Shown here piece by piece: positions 13,319 to 27,500 of a stretch of DNA of 64,000 nucleotides (its first letter is position 1; every line of letters begins with the position of its first letter). The position numbers and the translations under genes were made by a program. The stretch lies in NCBI RefSeq assembly GCF_051020985.1, contig NW_027475149.1:558001-622000 (forward strand), given 5' to 3'. The notes beneath the pieces were generated by a model. It was not told the DNA's origin, did no database searches, and saw only the letters and a program-made list of their open reading frames with translations. This DNA is from Nomia melanderi (lineage: Eukaryota; Arthropoda; Insecta; Hymenoptera; Halictidae).

Positions 13319-14773
13319 TTGCGCTATCTCTAATAGCACCCGAGATATCACCAGATATATATTGGATTTTCCCCTGACCCTGAGTGTCCGGCCCCATGAG
13401 ACTGTAGTTTTCTCGGCCCCTGGTGGTCCTAGGTCGTTCCCGCTGCACTGATTCATGCGCCAGGGCCTCCTACAGACAATGCACTTTGATTTATTGCGTT
13501 ATCTGTAATAGCACCCGAGATATCACCACATATATATTGGATTTTTCCCTGACCCAGAGTGTCCGGCCCCCTCGAGACGGTGGTTTTCTCGGCCCCTGGT
13601 GGTCCGAGGTCGTTCCCGCTGCACAGCTTCAGGCGCCAGGGCCTCCTGCAGATAACTCACTTTGGTTTATAGCGCTATCTCTAATAGCACCCGAGATATC
13701 ACCAGATATATATTGGATTTTTCCCTGACCCTGAGTGTCCGGCCCCATGAGACGGTGGTTTTCTCGGCCCCTGGTGGTCCGAGGTCGTTCCCGCTGCACA
13801 GATTCATGCGCCAGGGCCTCCTGCAGATAATTCACTTTGGTTTATTGCGCTATCTCTAATAGCACCCGAGATATGACCAGATATATATTGGATTTTTCAC
13901 TGACCCTGAGCGTCCGGCCCCATGAGACGGTCGTTTTCTCAGCCCCTGGTGGTCCGAGGTCGTTCCCGCTGCACAGATTCATGCGCCAGGGCCTCCTACA
14001 GTCAATGCACTTTGATTTATTGCGCTATCTGTAATAGCACCCGAGATATCAGCAGATATATGTTGGATTTTTCACTGACCCTGAGTGTACGGCCCCATGA
14101 GACGGTCGTTTTCTCGGCCCCTGGTGGTCCGAGGTCGTTGCCGCTGCACAGATTCATGCGCCAGGGCCTCCTGCAGATAACTCACTTTGGTTTATTGCGC
14201 TATCTCTAATAGCACCCGAGATATCACCAGATATATATTGGATTTTCCCCTGACCCTGAGTGTCCGGCCCCATGAGACTGTGGTTTTCTCGGCCCCTGGT
14301 GGTCCGAGGACGTTCCCGTTGCACAGATTCATGCGCCAGGGCCTCCTGCAGATAATTCACTTTGGTTTATTGCGCTATCTGTGATAGCACCCGAGATATC
14401 ACCAGATCTATATTGGATTTTCCCCTGACTCTGAGTGCCCGGCCCCATGAGACTGTGGTTTTCTCGGCCCCTGGTGGTCCGAGGTCGTTCCCGTTGCACA
14501 GATTCATGCGCCAGGGCCTCCTGCAGATAATTCACCTTGGTTTATTGCGCTATCTCTAATAGCACCCGAGATATCACCAGATATATATTGGATTTTTCAC
14601 TGACCCTGAGCGTCCGGACCCATGAGACGGTCGTTTTCTCGGCCCCTGGTGGTCCGAGGTCGTTCCCGCTGCACAGGTTCATGCGCCAGGGTCTCCTACA
14701 GACAATGCACTTTGATTTATTGCGCTATCTGTAATAGCACCCGAGATATCACCACATATATATTGGATTTTTC
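13319..14773 (+). repeat. 1,455-bp block, copy 1 (offset 4,550 bp)
   Basis: Matches 17869-19323 (26 monomers apart). The shared rare base in 'cgctgcactgattc' (near 13445 and 17995) supports common descent of these two. Differences seen: 'tttatagcgc' near 13665, 'gtcaatgcac' near 14001 and one base near 14107. Confidence 0.82.
13510..13685 (+). repeat. 176-bp XhoI-variant monomer
   Basis: CTCGAG at 13571-13576. Has a private 'tttatagcgc'. Confidence 0.9.
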
Positions 14774-15705
14774 ACTGACCCTGAGTGTCCGGCCCCATGA
14801 GGCGGTCGTTTTCTCGGCCCCTGGTGGTCCGAGGTCGTTCCCGCTGCACAGATTCATGCGCCAGGGCCTCCTACAGACAATGCACTTTGATTTATTGCGC
14901 TATCTGGAATAGCACCCGAGATATCACCAGATATATATTGGATTTTACCCTGACCCTGAGTGTCCGGCCCCATGAGACTGTGGTTTTTTCGCTCCCTGGT
15001 GGTCCGAGGTCGTTCCCGCTGCACAGATTCATGCGCCAGGGCCTCCTGCAGATAATTCACTTTGGTTCATTGCGCTATCTCTAATAGCACCCGAGATATC
15101 AGCAGATATATATTGGATTTTTCACTGACCCTCAGTGACCGGCCCCATGAGACGGTAGTTTTCTCGGCCCCTGGTGGTCCGAGATCGTTTCCGTTGCACA
15201 GATTCATGCGCCAGGGCCTCCTGCAGATAATTCACCTTGGTTTTTTGCGCTATCTCTAATAGCACCCGAGATATCACCAGATATATATTGGATTTTCCCC
15301 TGACCCTGAGTGTCCGGCCCCATGAGACTGTAGTTTTCTCGGCCCCTGGTGGTCCTAGGTCGTTCCCGCTGCACAGATTCATGCGCCAGGGCCTCCTACA
15401 GACAATGCACTTTGATTTATTGCGTTATCTGTAATAGCACCCGAGATATCACCACATATATATTGGATTTTTCCCTGACCCAGAGTGTCCGGCCCCCTCG
15501 AGACGGTGGTTTTCTCGGCCCCTGGTGGTCCGAGGTCGTTCCCGCTGCACAGCTTCAGGCGCCAGGGCCTCCTGCAGATAACTCACTTTGGTTTATTGCG
15601 CTATCTCTAATAGCACCCGAGATATCACCAGATATATATTGGATTTTTCCCTGACCCTGAGTGTCCGGCCCCATGAGACGGTGGTTTTCTCGGCCCCTGG
15701 TGGTC
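14002..15705 (+). repeat. ~1.7-kb block, copy 1 (offset 7,700 bp)
   Basis: Matches about 21702-23405 (44 monomers apart). Shared markers include 'ctggaatagcac' (near 14903 and 22603), 'gagatcgtttccg' (near 15180 and 22880) and 'ttttttgcgc'. Edges are approximate. Differences include 'tcgctccctgg' near 14989 and 'ggttcattgc' near 15064. Confidence 0.75.
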
Positions 15706-17894
15706 CGAGGTCGTTCCCGCTGCACAGATTCATGCGCCAGGGCCTCCTGCAGATAATTCACTTTGGTTTATTGCGCTATCTCTAATAGCACCCGAGATAT
15801 GACCAGATATATATTGGATTTTTCACTGACCCTGAGCGTCCGGCCCCATGAGACGGTCGTTTTCTCGGCCCCTGGTGGTCCGAGGTCGTTCCCGCTGCAC
15901 AGATTCATGCGCCAGGGCCTCCTACAGACAATGCACTTTGATTTATTGCGCTATCTGTTATAGCACCCGAGATATCACCAGATATATATTGGATTTTACC
16001 CTGACCCTGAGTGTCCGGCCCCATGAGACGGTCGTTGTCTCGGCCCCTGGAGGTCCGACGACGTTCCCGCTGCACAGTTTCATGCGCCAGGGCCTCCTAC
16101 AGGTAATGCACTTTGATTTATTGCGCTATCTGTAATAGCACCCGAGATATCACCAGATCTATATTGGATTTTCCCCTGACCCTGAGTGTCCGGCCCCATG
16201 AGACTGTGGTTTTCTCGGCCCCTGGTGGTCCGAGGTCGTTCCGGCTGCACAGATTCATGCGCCAGGGCCTCCTACAGACAATGCACTTTGATTTATTGCG
16301 CTATCTCTAATAGCACCCGAGATATCACCAGATATATATTGGATTATCCCTAACCCTGAGTGTCCGGCCCAATGAGGCGGTCGTTTTCTCGGCCCCTAGT
16401 GGTCCGAGGTCGTTCCCGCTGCACAGATTCATGCGCCAGGGCCTCCTACAGACAATGCACTTTGATTTATTGCGCTATCTGTAATAGCACACGAGATATC
16501 ACCAGATATATATTGGATTTTACCCTGACCCTGAGTGTCCGGCCCCATGAGACTGTGGTTTTCTCGGCCCCTGGTGGTCCGAGGTCGTTCCCGCTGCACA
16601 GATTCATGCGCCAGGGCCTCCTGCAGATAATTCACTTTGGTTTATTGCGCTATCTCTAATAGCACCCGAGGTATGACCAGATATATATTGGATTTTTCAC
16701 TGACCCTCAGTGACCGGCCCCATGAGACGGTAGTTTTCTCGGCCCCTGGTGGTCCGAGGTCGTTCCCGCTGCACAGAATCATGCGCCAGGGCCTCCTGCA
16801 GATAATTCACTTTGGTTTATTGCGCTATCTCTAATAGCACCCGAGTTATCACCAGATATATATTGGATTTTTCCCTGACCCTGAGTGTCCGGCCCCATGA
16901 GACGGTGGTTTTCTCGGCCCCTGGTGGTCCGAGGTCGTTCCCGCTGCACAGATTCATGCGCCAGGGCCTCCTGCAGATAATTCACTTTGGTTTATTGCGC
17001 TATCTCTAATAGCACCCGAGATATGACCAGATATATATTGGATTTTTCACTGACCCTGAGCGTCCGGCCCCATGAGACGGTCGTTTTCTCGGCCCCTGGT
17101 GGTCCGAGGTCGTTCCCGCTGCGCAGATTCATGCGCCAGGGCCTCCTACAGACAATGCACTTTGATTTATTGCGCTATCTGTTATAGCACCCGAGATATC
17201 ACCAGATATATATTGGATTTTACCCTGACCCTGAGTGTCCGGCCCCATGAGACTGTGGTTTTCTCGGCCCCTGGAGGTCCGACGACGTTCCCGCTGCACA
17301 GTTTCATGCGCCAGGGCCTCCTACAGACAATGCACTTTGATTTATTGCGCTATCTCTAATAGCACCCGAGATATCACCAGATATATATTGGATTTTCCCT
17401 AACCCTGAGTGTCCGGCCCAATGAGGCGGTCGTTTTCTCGGCCCCTAGTGGTCCGAGGTCGTTCCCGCTGCACAGATTCATGCGCCAGGGCCTCCTACAG
17501 ACAATGCACTTTGATTTATTGCGCTATCTGTAATAGCACACGAGATATCACCAGATATATATTGGATTTTACCCTGACCCTGAGTGTCCGGCCCCATGAG
17601 ACTGTGGTTTTTTCGGCCCCTGGTTGTCCGAGGTCGTTCCCGCTGCACAGATTCATGCGCCAGGGACTCCTGCAGATAATTCACTTTGGTTTATTGCGCT
17701 ATCTCTAATAGCACCCGAGATATCAGCAGATATATATTGGATTTTTCACTGACCCTCAGTGACCGGCCCCATGTGACGGTAGTTTTCTCGGCCCCTGGTG
17801 GTCCGAGGTCGTTCCCGCAGCACAGAATCATGCGCCAGGGCCTCCTGCAGATAATTCACTTTGGTTTATTGCGCTATCTCTAATAGCACCCGAG
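15245..17894 (+). repeat. 2,650-bp block, copy 2 (offset 5,600 bp)
   Basis: Second copy of 9645-12294. It ends where the 4,550-bp-offset block beginning at 17869 takes over, so two duplications meet within about 25 bp. This is what an unequal-crossover junction would leave. Confidence 0.85.
15436..15611 (+). repeat. 176-bp XhoI-variant monomer
   Basis: CTCGAG at 15497-15502. Copy of the 9836 unit at offset 5,600 bp. Confidence 0.9.
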
Positions 17895-19323
17895 ATATCA
17901 CCAGATATATATTGGATTTTCCCCTGACCCTGAGTGTCCGGCCCCATGAGACTGTAGTTTTCTCGGCCCCTAGTGGTCCTAGGTCGTTCCCGCTGCACTG
18001 ATTCATGCGCCAGGGCCTCCTACAGACAATGCACTTTGATTTATTGCGTTATCTGTAATAGCACCCGAGATATCACCACATATATATTGGATTTTTCCCT
18101 GACCCAGAGTGTCCGGCCCCCTCGAGACGGTGGTTTTCTCGGCCCCTGGTGGTCCGAGGTCGTTCCCGCTGCACAGCTTCAGGCGCCAGGGCCTCCTGCA
18201 GATAACTCACTTTGGTTTATTGCGCTATCTCTAATAGCACCCGAGATATCACCAGATATATATTGGATTTTTCCCTGACCCTGAGTGTCCGGCCCCATGA
18301 GACGGTGGTTTTCTCGGCCCCTGGTGGTCCGAGGTCGTTCCCGCTGCACAGATTCATGCGCCAGGGCCTCCTGCAGATAATTCACTTTGGTTTATTGCGC
18401 TATCTCTAATAGCACCCGAGATATGACCAGATATATATTGGATTTTTCACTGACCCTGAGCGTCCGGCCCCATGAGACGGTCGTTTTCTCAGCCCCTGGT
18501 GGTCCGAGGTCGTTCCCGCTGCACAGATTCATGCGCCAGGGCCTCCTACAGACAATGCACTTTGATTTATTGCGCTATCTGTAATAGCACCCGAGATATC
18601 AGCAGATATATGTTGGATTTTTCACTGACCCTGAGTGTACGGCCCCATGAGACGGTGGTTTTCTCGGCCCCTGGTGGTCCGAGGTCGTTGCCGCTGCACA
18701 GATTCATGCGCCAGGGCCTCCTGCAGATAACTCACTTTGGTTTATTGCGCTATCTCTAATAGCACCCGAGATATCACCAGATATATATTGGATTTTCCCC
18801 TGACCCTGAGTGTCCGGCCCCATGAGACTGTGGTTTTCTCGGCCCCTGGTGGTCCGAGGACGTTCCCGTTGCACAGATTCATGCGCCAGGGCCTCCTGCA
18901 GATAATTCACTTTGGTTTATTGCGCTATCTGTGATAGCACCCGAGATATCACCAGATCTATATTGGATTTTCCCCTGACTCTGAGTGCCCGGCCCCATGA
19001 GACTGTGGTTTTCTCGGCCCCTGGTGGTCCGAGGTCGTTCCCGTTGCACAGATTCATGCGCCAGGGCCTCCTGCAGATAATTCACCTTGGTTTATTGCGC
19101 TATCTCTAATAGCACCCGAGATATCACCAGATATATATTGGATTTTTCACTGACCCTGAGCGTCCGGACCCATGAGACGGTCGTTTTCTCGGCCCCTGGT
19201 GGTCCGAGGTCGTTCCCGCTGCACAGGTTCATGCGCCAGGGTCTCCTACAGACAATGCACTTTGATTTATTGCGCTATCTGTAATAGCACCCGAGATATC
19301 ACCACATATATATTGGATTTTTC
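17869..19323 (+). repeat. 1,455-bp block, copy 2 (offset 4,550 bp)
   Basis: Second copy of 13319-14773. Its right part overlaps the start of the 5,076-bp block at 18655, so the larger duplication came later and carried part of this copy with it. Confidence 0.82.
18060..18235 (+). repeat. 176-bp XhoI-variant monomer
   Basis: CTCGAG at 18121-18126. Copy of the 13510 unit at offset 4,550 bp. Confidence 0.9.
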
Positions 19324-19461
19324 CCTGACCCAGAGTGTCCGGCCCCCTCGAGACGGTGGTTTTCTCGGCCCCTGGTGGTCCGAGGTCGTTCCCGCTGCAC
19401 AGCTTCAGGCGCCAGGGCCTCCTGCAGATAACTCACTTTGGTTTATTGCGCTATCTCTAAT
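19286..19461 (+). repeat. 176-bp XhoI-variant monomer
   Basis: CTCGAG at 19347-19352. Inside copy 1 of the 5,076-bp block. Confidence 0.9.
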
Positions 19462-21701
19462 AGCACCCGAGATATCACCAGATATATATTGGATTTTTCC
19501 CTGACCCTGAGTGTCCGGCCCCATGAGGCGGTCGTTTTCTCGGCCCCTGGTGGTCCGAGGTCGTTCCCGCTGCACAGATTCATGCGCCAGGGCCTCCTAC
19601 AGACAATGCACTTTGATTTATTGCGCTATCTGTTATAGCACCCGAGATATCACCAGATATATATTGGATTTTACCCTGACCCTGAGTGTCCGGCCCCATG
19701 AGACGGTCGTTGTCTCGGCCCCTGGAGGTCCGACGACGTTCCCGCTGCACAGTTTCATGCGCCAGGGCCTCCTACAGGTAATGCACTTTGATTTATTGCG
19801 CTATCTGTAATAGCACCCGAGATATCACCAGATCTATATTGGATTTTCCCCTGACCCTGAGTGTCCGGCCCCATGAGACTGTGGTTTTCTCGGCCCCTGG
19901 TGGTCCGAGGACGTTCCCGTTGCACAGATTCATGCGCCAGGGCCTCCTGCAGATAATTCACTTTGGTTTATTGCGCTATCTGTGATAGCACCCGAGATAT
20001 CACCAGATCTATATTGGATTTTCCCCTGACTCTGCGTGCCCGGCCCCATGAGACTGTGGTTTTCTCGGCCCCTGGTGGTCCGAGGTCGTTCCCGTTGCAC
20101 AGATTCATGCGCCAGGGCCTCCTGTAGATAATTCACCTTGGTTTATTGCGCTATCTCTAATAGCACCCGAGATATCACCAGATATATAATGGATTTTTCA
20201 CTGACCCTGAGCGTCCGGACCCATGAGACGGTCGTTTTCTCGGCCCCTGGTGGTCCGAGGTCGTTCCCGCTGCACAGGTTCATGCGCCACGGTCTCCTAC
20301 AGACAATGCACTTTGATTTATTGCGCTATCTGTAATAGCACCCGAGATATCACCACATATATATTGGATTTTTCACTGACCCTGAGTGTCCGGCCCCATG
20401 AGGCGGTCGTTTTCTCGGCTCCTAGTGGTCCGAGGTCGTTCCCGCTGCACAGATTCATGCGCCAGGGCCTCCTACAGACAATGCACTTTGATTTATTGCG
20501 CTATCTGTAATAGCACCCGAGATATCACCAGATATATATTGGATTTTTCCCTGACCCTGAGTGTCCGGCCCCATGAGACTGTGGTTTTTTCGGCCCCTGG
20601 TCGTCCGAGGTCGTTCCCGCTGCACAGATTCATGCGCCAGGGCCTCCTGCAGATAATTCACTTTGGTTTATTGCGCTATCTCTAATAGCACCCGAGATAT
20701 CAGCAGATATATATTGGATTTTTCACTGACCCTCAGTGACCGGCCCCATGAGATGGTAGTTTTCTCGGCCCCTGGTGGTCCGAGGTCGTTCCCGCTGCAC
20801 AGAATCATGCGCCAGGGCCTCCTGCAGATAATTCACTTTGGTTTAGTGCGCTATCTCTAATAGCACCCGAGTTATCACCAGATATATATTGGATTTTCCC
20901 CTGACCCTGAGTGTCCGGCCCCATGAGACTGTGGTTTTCTCGGCCCCTGGTGGTCCGAGGTCGTTCCCGCTGCACAGATTCATGCGCCAGGGCCTCCTAC
21001 AGACAATGCACTTTGATTTATTGCGCTATCTCTAATAGCACCCGAGATATCACCAGATATATATTGGATTTTCCCTAACCCTGAGTGTCCGGCCCAATGA
21101 GGCGGTCGTTTTCTCGGCCCCTAGTGGTCCGAGGTCGTTCCCGCTGCACAGATTCATGCGCCAGGGCCTCCTACAGACAATGCACTTTGATTTATTGCGC
21201 TATCTGTAATAGCACACGAGATATCACCAGATATATATTGGATTTTACCCTGACCCTGAGTGTCCGGCCCCATGAGACTGTGGTTTTTTCGGCCCCTGGT
21301 TGTCCGAGGTCGTTCCCGCTGCACAGATTCATGCGCCAGGGCCTCCTGCAGATAATTCACTTTGGTTTATTGCGCTATCTCTAATAGCACCCGAGATATC
21401 AGCAGATATATATTGGATTTTTCACTGACCCTCAGTGACCGGCCCCATGAGACGGTAGTTTTCTCGGCCCCTGGTGGTCCGAGGTCGTTCCCGCTGCACA
21501 GAATCATGCGCCAGGGCCTCCTGCAGATAATTCACTTTGGTTTATTGCGCTATCTCTAATAGCACCCGAGTTATCACCAGATATATATTGGATTTTCCCC
21601 TGACCCTGAGTGTCCGGCCACATGAGACTGTGGTTTTCTCGGCCCCTGGTGGTCCGAGGTCGTTCCCGCTGCACAGATTCATGCGCCAAGGCCTCCTACA
21701 G

Positions 21702-23405
21702 ACAATGCACTTTGATTTATTGCGCTATCTGTAATAGCACCCGAGATATCAGCAGATATATGTTGGATTTTTCACTGACCCTGAGTGTACGGCCCCATGA
21801 GACGGTCGTTTTCTCGGCCCCTGGTTGTCCGAGGTCGTTGCCGCTGCACAGATTCATGCGCCAGGGCCTCCTGCAGATAACTCACTTTGGTTTATTGCGC
21901 TATCTCTAATAGCACCCGAGATATCACCAGATATATATTGGATTTTCCCCTGACCCTGAGTGTCCGGCCCCATGAGACTGTGGTTTTCTCGGCCCCTGGT
22001 GGTCCGAGGACGTTCCCGTTGCACAGATTCATGCGCCAGGGCCTCCTGCAGATAATTCACTTTGGTTTATTGCGCTATCTGTGATAGCACCCGAGATATC
22101 ACCAGATCTATATTGGATTTTCCCCTGACTCTTAGTGCCCGGCCCCATGAGACTGTGGTTTTCTCGGCCCCTGGTGGTCCGAGGTCGTTCCCGTTGCACA
22201 GATTCATGCGCCAGGGCCTCCTGCAGATAATTCACCTTGGTTTATTGCGCTATCTCTAATAGCACCCGAGATATCACCAGATATATATTGGATTTTTCAC
22301 TGACCCTGAGCGTCCGGACCCATGAGACGGTCGTTTTCTCGGCCCCTGGTGGTCCGAGGTCGTTCCCGCTGCACAGGTTCATGCGCCAGGGTCTCCTACA
22401 GACAATGCACTTTGATTTATTGCGCTATCTGTAATAGCACCCGAGATATCACCACATATATATTGGATTTTTCACTGACCCTGAGTGTCCGGCCCCATGA
22501 GGCGGTCGTTTTCTCGGCCCCTGGTGGTCCGAGGTCGTTCCCGCTGCACAGATTCATGCGCCAGGGCCTCCTACAGACAATGCACTTTGATTTATTGCGC
22601 TATCTGGAATAGCACCCGAGATATCACCAGATATATATTGGATTTTACCCTGACCCTGAGTGTCCGGCCCCATGAGACTGTGGTTTTTTCGGCCCCTGGT
22701 GGTCCGAGGTCGTTCCCGCTGCACAGATTCATGCGCCAGGGCCTCCTGCAGATAATTCACTTTGGTTTATTGCGCTATCTCTAATAGCACCCGAGATATC
22801 AGCAGATATATATTGGATTTTTCACTGACCCTCAGTGACCGGCCCCATGAGACGGTAGTTTTCTCGGCCCCTGGTGGTCCGAGATCGTTTCCGTTGCACA
22901 GATTCATGCGCCAGGGCCTCCTGCAGATAATTCACCTTGGTTTTTTGCGCTATCTCTAATAGCACCCGAGATATCACCAGATATATATTGGATTTTCCCC
23001 TGACCCTGAGTGTCCGGCCCCATGAGACTGTAGTTTTCTCGGCCCCTGGTGGTCCTAGGTCGTTCCCGCTGCACAGATTCATGCGCCAGGGCCTCCTACA
23101 GACAATGCACTTTGATTTATTGCGTTATCTGTAATAGCACCCGAGATATCACCACATATATATTGGATTTTTCCCTGACCCAGAGTGTCCGGCCCCCTCG
23201 AGACGGTGGTTTTCTCGGCCCCTGGTGGTCCGAGGTCGTTCCCGCTGCACAGCTTCAGGCGCCAGGGCCTCCTGCAGATAACTCACTTTGGTTTATTGCG
23301 CTATCTCTAATAGCACCCGAGATATCACCAGATATATATTGGATTTTTCCCTGACCCTGAGTGTCCGGCCCCATGAGACGGTGGTTTTCTCGGCCCCTGG
23401 TGGTC
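21702..23405 (+). repeat. ~1.7-kb block, copy 2 (offset 7,700 bp)
   Basis: Second copy of about 14002-15705. It lies inside copy 1 of the 5,076-bp duplication, so a third instance exists at about 26778-28481. Confidence 0.75.
23136..23311 (+). repeat. 176-bp XhoI-variant monomer
   Basis: CTCGAG at 23197-23202. Inside copy 1 of the 5,076-bp block, 3,850 bp after the previous one. Confidence 0.9.
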
Positions 23406-24361
23406 CATGGTCGTTCCCGCTGCACAGTTTCATGCGCCAGGGCCTCCTACAGGTAATGCACTTTGATTTATTGCGCTATCTGTAATAGCACCCGAGATAT
23501 CACCAGATCTATATTGGATTTTCCCCTGACCCTGAGTGTCCGGCCCCATGAGACTGTGGTTTTCTCGGCCCCTGGTGGTCCGAGGACGTTCCCGTTGCAC
23601 AGATTCATGCGCCAGGGCCTCCTGCAGATAATTCACTTTGGTTTATTGCGCTATCTGTGATAGCACCCGAGATATCACCAGATCTATATTGGATTTTCCC
23701 CTGACTCTGCGTGCCCGGCCCCATGAGACTGTGGTTTTCTCGGCCCCTGGTGGTCCGAGGTCGTTGCCGCTGCACAGATTCATGCGCCAGGGCCTCCTGC
23801 AGATAACTCACTTTGGTTTATTGCGCTATCTCTAATAGCACCCGAGATATCACCAGATATATATTGGATTTTCCCCTGACCCTGAGTGTCCGGCCCCATG
23901 AGACTGTGGTTTTCTCGGCCCCTGGTGGTCCGAGGACGTTCCCGTTGCACAGATTCATGCGCCAGGGCCTCCTGCAGATAATTCACTTTGGTTTATTGCG
24001 CTATCTGTGATAGCACCCGAGATATCACCAGATCTATATTGGATTTTCCCCTGACTCTGAGTGCCCGGCCCCATGAGACTGTGGTTTTCTCGGCCCCTGG
24101 TGGTCCGAGGTCGTTCCCGTTGCACAGATTCATGCGCCAGGGCCTCCTGCAGATAATTCACCTTGGTTTATTGCGCTATCTCTAATAGCACCCGAGATAT
24201 CACCAGATATATATTGGATTTTTCACTGACCCTGAGCGTCCGGACCCATGAGACGGTCGTTTTCTCGGCCCCTGGTGGTCCGAGGTCGTTCCCGCTGCAC
24301 AGGTTCATGCGCCAGGGTCTCCTACAGACAATGCACTTTGATTTATTGCGCTATCTGTAAT

Positions 24362-24537
24362 AGCACCCGAGATATCACCACATATATATTGGATTTTTCC
24401 CTGACCCAGAGTGTCCGGCCCCCTCGAGACGGTGGTTTTCTCGGCCCCTGGTGGTCCGAGGTCGTTCCCGCTGCACAGCTTCAGGCGCCAGGGCCTCCTG
24501 CAGATAACTCACTTTGGTTTATTGCGCTATCTCTAAT
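24362..24537 (+). repeat. 176-bp XhoI-variant monomer
   Basis: CTCGAG at 24423-24428. Copy 2 counterpart of the 19286 unit. Confidence 0.9.
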
Positions 24538-27500
24538 AGCACCCGAGATATCACCAGATATATATTGGATTTTTCCCTGACCCTGAGTGTCCGGCCCCAT
24601 GAGGCGGTCGTTTTCTCGGCCCCTGGTGGTCCGAGGTCGTTCCCGCTGCACAGATTCATGCGCCAGGGCCTCCTACAGACAATGCACTTTGATTTATTGC
24701 GCTATCTGTTATAGCACCCGAGATATCACCAGATATATATTGGATTTTACCCTGACCCTGAGTGTCCGGCCCCATGAGACGGTCGTTGTCTCGGCCCCTG
24801 GAGGTCCGACGACGTTCCCGCTGCACAGTTTCATGCGCCAGGGCCTCCTACAGGTAATGCACTTTGATTTATTGCGCTATCTGTAATAGCACCCGAGATA
24901 TCACCAGATCTATATTGGATTTTCCCCTGACCCTGAGTGTCCGGCCCCATGAGACTGTGGTTTTCTCGGCCCCTGGTGGTCCGAGGACGTTCCCGTTGCA
25001 CAGATTCATGCGCCAGGGCCTCCTGCAGATAATTCACTTTGGTTTATTGCGCTATCTGTGATAGCACCCGAGATATCACCAGATCTATATTGGATTTTCC
25101 CCTGACTCTGCGTGCCCGGCCCCATGAGACTGTGGTTTTCTCGGCCCCTGGTGGTCCGAGGTCGTTCCCGTTGCACAGATTCATGCGCCAGGGCCTCCTG
25201 TAGATAATTCACCTTGGTTTATTGCGCTATCTCTAATAGCACCCGAGATATCACCAGATATATAATGGATTTTTCACTGACCCTGAGCGTCCGGACCCAT
25301 GAGACGGTCGTTTTCTCGGCCCCTGGTGGTCCGAGGTCGTTCCCGCTGCACAGGTTCATGCGCCACGGTCTCCTACAGACAATGCACTTTGATTTATTGC
25401 GCTATCTGTAATAGCACCCGAGATATCACCACATATATATTGGATTTTTCACTGACCCTGAGTGTCCGGCCCCATGAGGCGGTCGTTTTCTCGGCTCCTA
25501 GTGGTCCGAGGTCGTTCCCGCTGCACAGATTCATGCGCCAGGGCCTCCTACAGACAATGCACTTTGATTTATTGCGCTATCTGTAATAGCACCCGAGATA
25601 TCACCAGATATATATTGGATTTTTCCCTGACCCTGAGTGTCCGGCCCCATGAGACTGTGGTTTTTTCGGCCCCTGGTCGTCCGAGGTCGTTCCCGCTGCA
25701 CAGATTCATGCGCCAGGGCCTCCTGCAGATAATTCACTTTGGTTTATTGCGCTATCTCTAATAGCACCCGAGATATCAGCAGATATATATTGGATTTTTC
25801 ACTGACCCTCAGTGACCGGCCCCATGAGATGGTAGTTTTCTCGGCCCCTGGTGGTCCGAGGTCGTTCCCGCTGCACAGAATCATGCGCCAGGGCCTCCTG
25901 CAGATAATTCACTTTGGTTTAGTGCGCTATCTCTAATAGCACCCGAGTTATCACCAGATATATATTGGATTTTCCCCTGACCCTGAGTGTCCGGCCCCAT
26001 GAGACTGTGGTTTTCTCGGCCCCTGGTGGTCCGAGGTCGTTCCCGCTGCACAGATTCATGCGCCAGGGCCTCCTACAGACAATGCACTTTGATTTATTGC
26101 GCTATCTCTAATAGCACCCGAGATATCACCAGATATATATTGGATTTTCCCTAACCCTGAGTGTCCGGCCCAATGAGGCGGTCGTTTTCTCGGCCCCTAG
26201 TGGTCCGAGGTCGTTCCCGCTGCACAGATTCATGCGCCAGGGCCTCCTACAGACAATGCACTTTGATTTATTGCGCTATCTGTAATAGCACACGAGATAT
26301 CACCAGATATATATTGGATTTTACCCTGACCCTGAGTGTCCGGCCCCATGAGACTGTGGTTTTTTCGGCCCCTGGTTGTCCGAGGTCGTTCCCGCTGCAC
26401 AGATTCATGCGCCAGGGCCTCCTGCAGATAATTCACTTTGGTTTATTGCGCTATCTCTAATAGCACCCGAGATATCAGCAGATATATATTGGATTTTTCA
26501 CTGACCCTCAGTGACCGGCCCCATGAGACGGTAGTTTTCTCGGCCCCTGGTGGTCCGAGGTCGTTCCCGCTGCACAGAATCATGCGCCAGGGCCTCCTGC
26601 AGATAATTCACTTTGGTTTATTGCGCTATCTCTAATAGCACCCGAGTTATCACCAGATATATATTGGATTTTCCCCTGACCCTGAGTGTCCGGCCACATG
26701 AGACTGTGGTTTTCTCGGCCCCTGGTGGTCCGAGGTCGTTCCCGCTGCACAGATTCATGCGCCAAGGCCTCCTACAGACAATGCACTTTGATTTATTGCG
26801 CTATCTGTAATAGCACCCGAGATATCAGCAGATATATGTTGGATTTTTCACTGACCCTGAGTGTACGGCCCCATGAGACGGTCGTTTTCTCGGCCCCTGG
26901 TTGTCCGAGGTCGTTGCCGCTGCACAGATTCATGCGCCAGGGCCTCCTGCAGATAACTCACTTTGGTTTATTGCGCTATCTCTAATAGCACCCGAGATAT
27001 CACCAGATATATATTGGATTTTCCCCTGACCCTGAGTGTCCGGCCCCATGAGACTGTGGTTTTCTCGGCCCCTGGTGGTCCGAGGACGTTCCCGTTGCAC
27101 AGATTCATGCGCCAGGGCCTCCTGCAGATAATTCACTTTGGTTTATTGCGCTATCTGTGATAGCACCCGAGATATCACCAGATCTATATTGGATTTTCCC
27201 CTGACTCTTAGTGCCCGGCCCCATGAGACTGTGGTTTTCTCGGCCCCTGGTGGTCCGAGGTCGTTCCCGTTGCACAGATTCATGCGCCAGGGCCTCCTGC
27301 AGATAATTCACCTTGGTTTATTGCGCTATCTCTAATAGCACCCGAGATATCACCAGATATATATTGGATTTTTCACTGACCCTGAGCGTCCGGACCCATG
27401 AGACGGTCGTTTTCTCGGCCCCTGGTGGTCCGAGGTCGTTCCCGCTGCACAGGTTCATGCGCCAGGGTCTCCTACAGACAATGCACTTTGATTTATTGCG

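Larger units (their letters stand above)
18655..23730 (+). repeat. 5,076-bp tandem block, copy 1 (29 monomers)
   Basis: Copy 1 of a head-to-tail duplication whose second copy starts on the next base. The offset is 5,076 bp, i.e. 29 monomers, two of them 176 bp and one 174 bp. Rare private variants are shared by both copies: 'gtttagtgcg' near 20844, 'ggctcctagtgg' near 20418, 'cgccacggtctcc' near 20285, 'ctcttagtgccc' near 22130. Every open-frame translation compared in the two copies is identical. To the left, the first mismatch is at 18654. Confidence 0.9.
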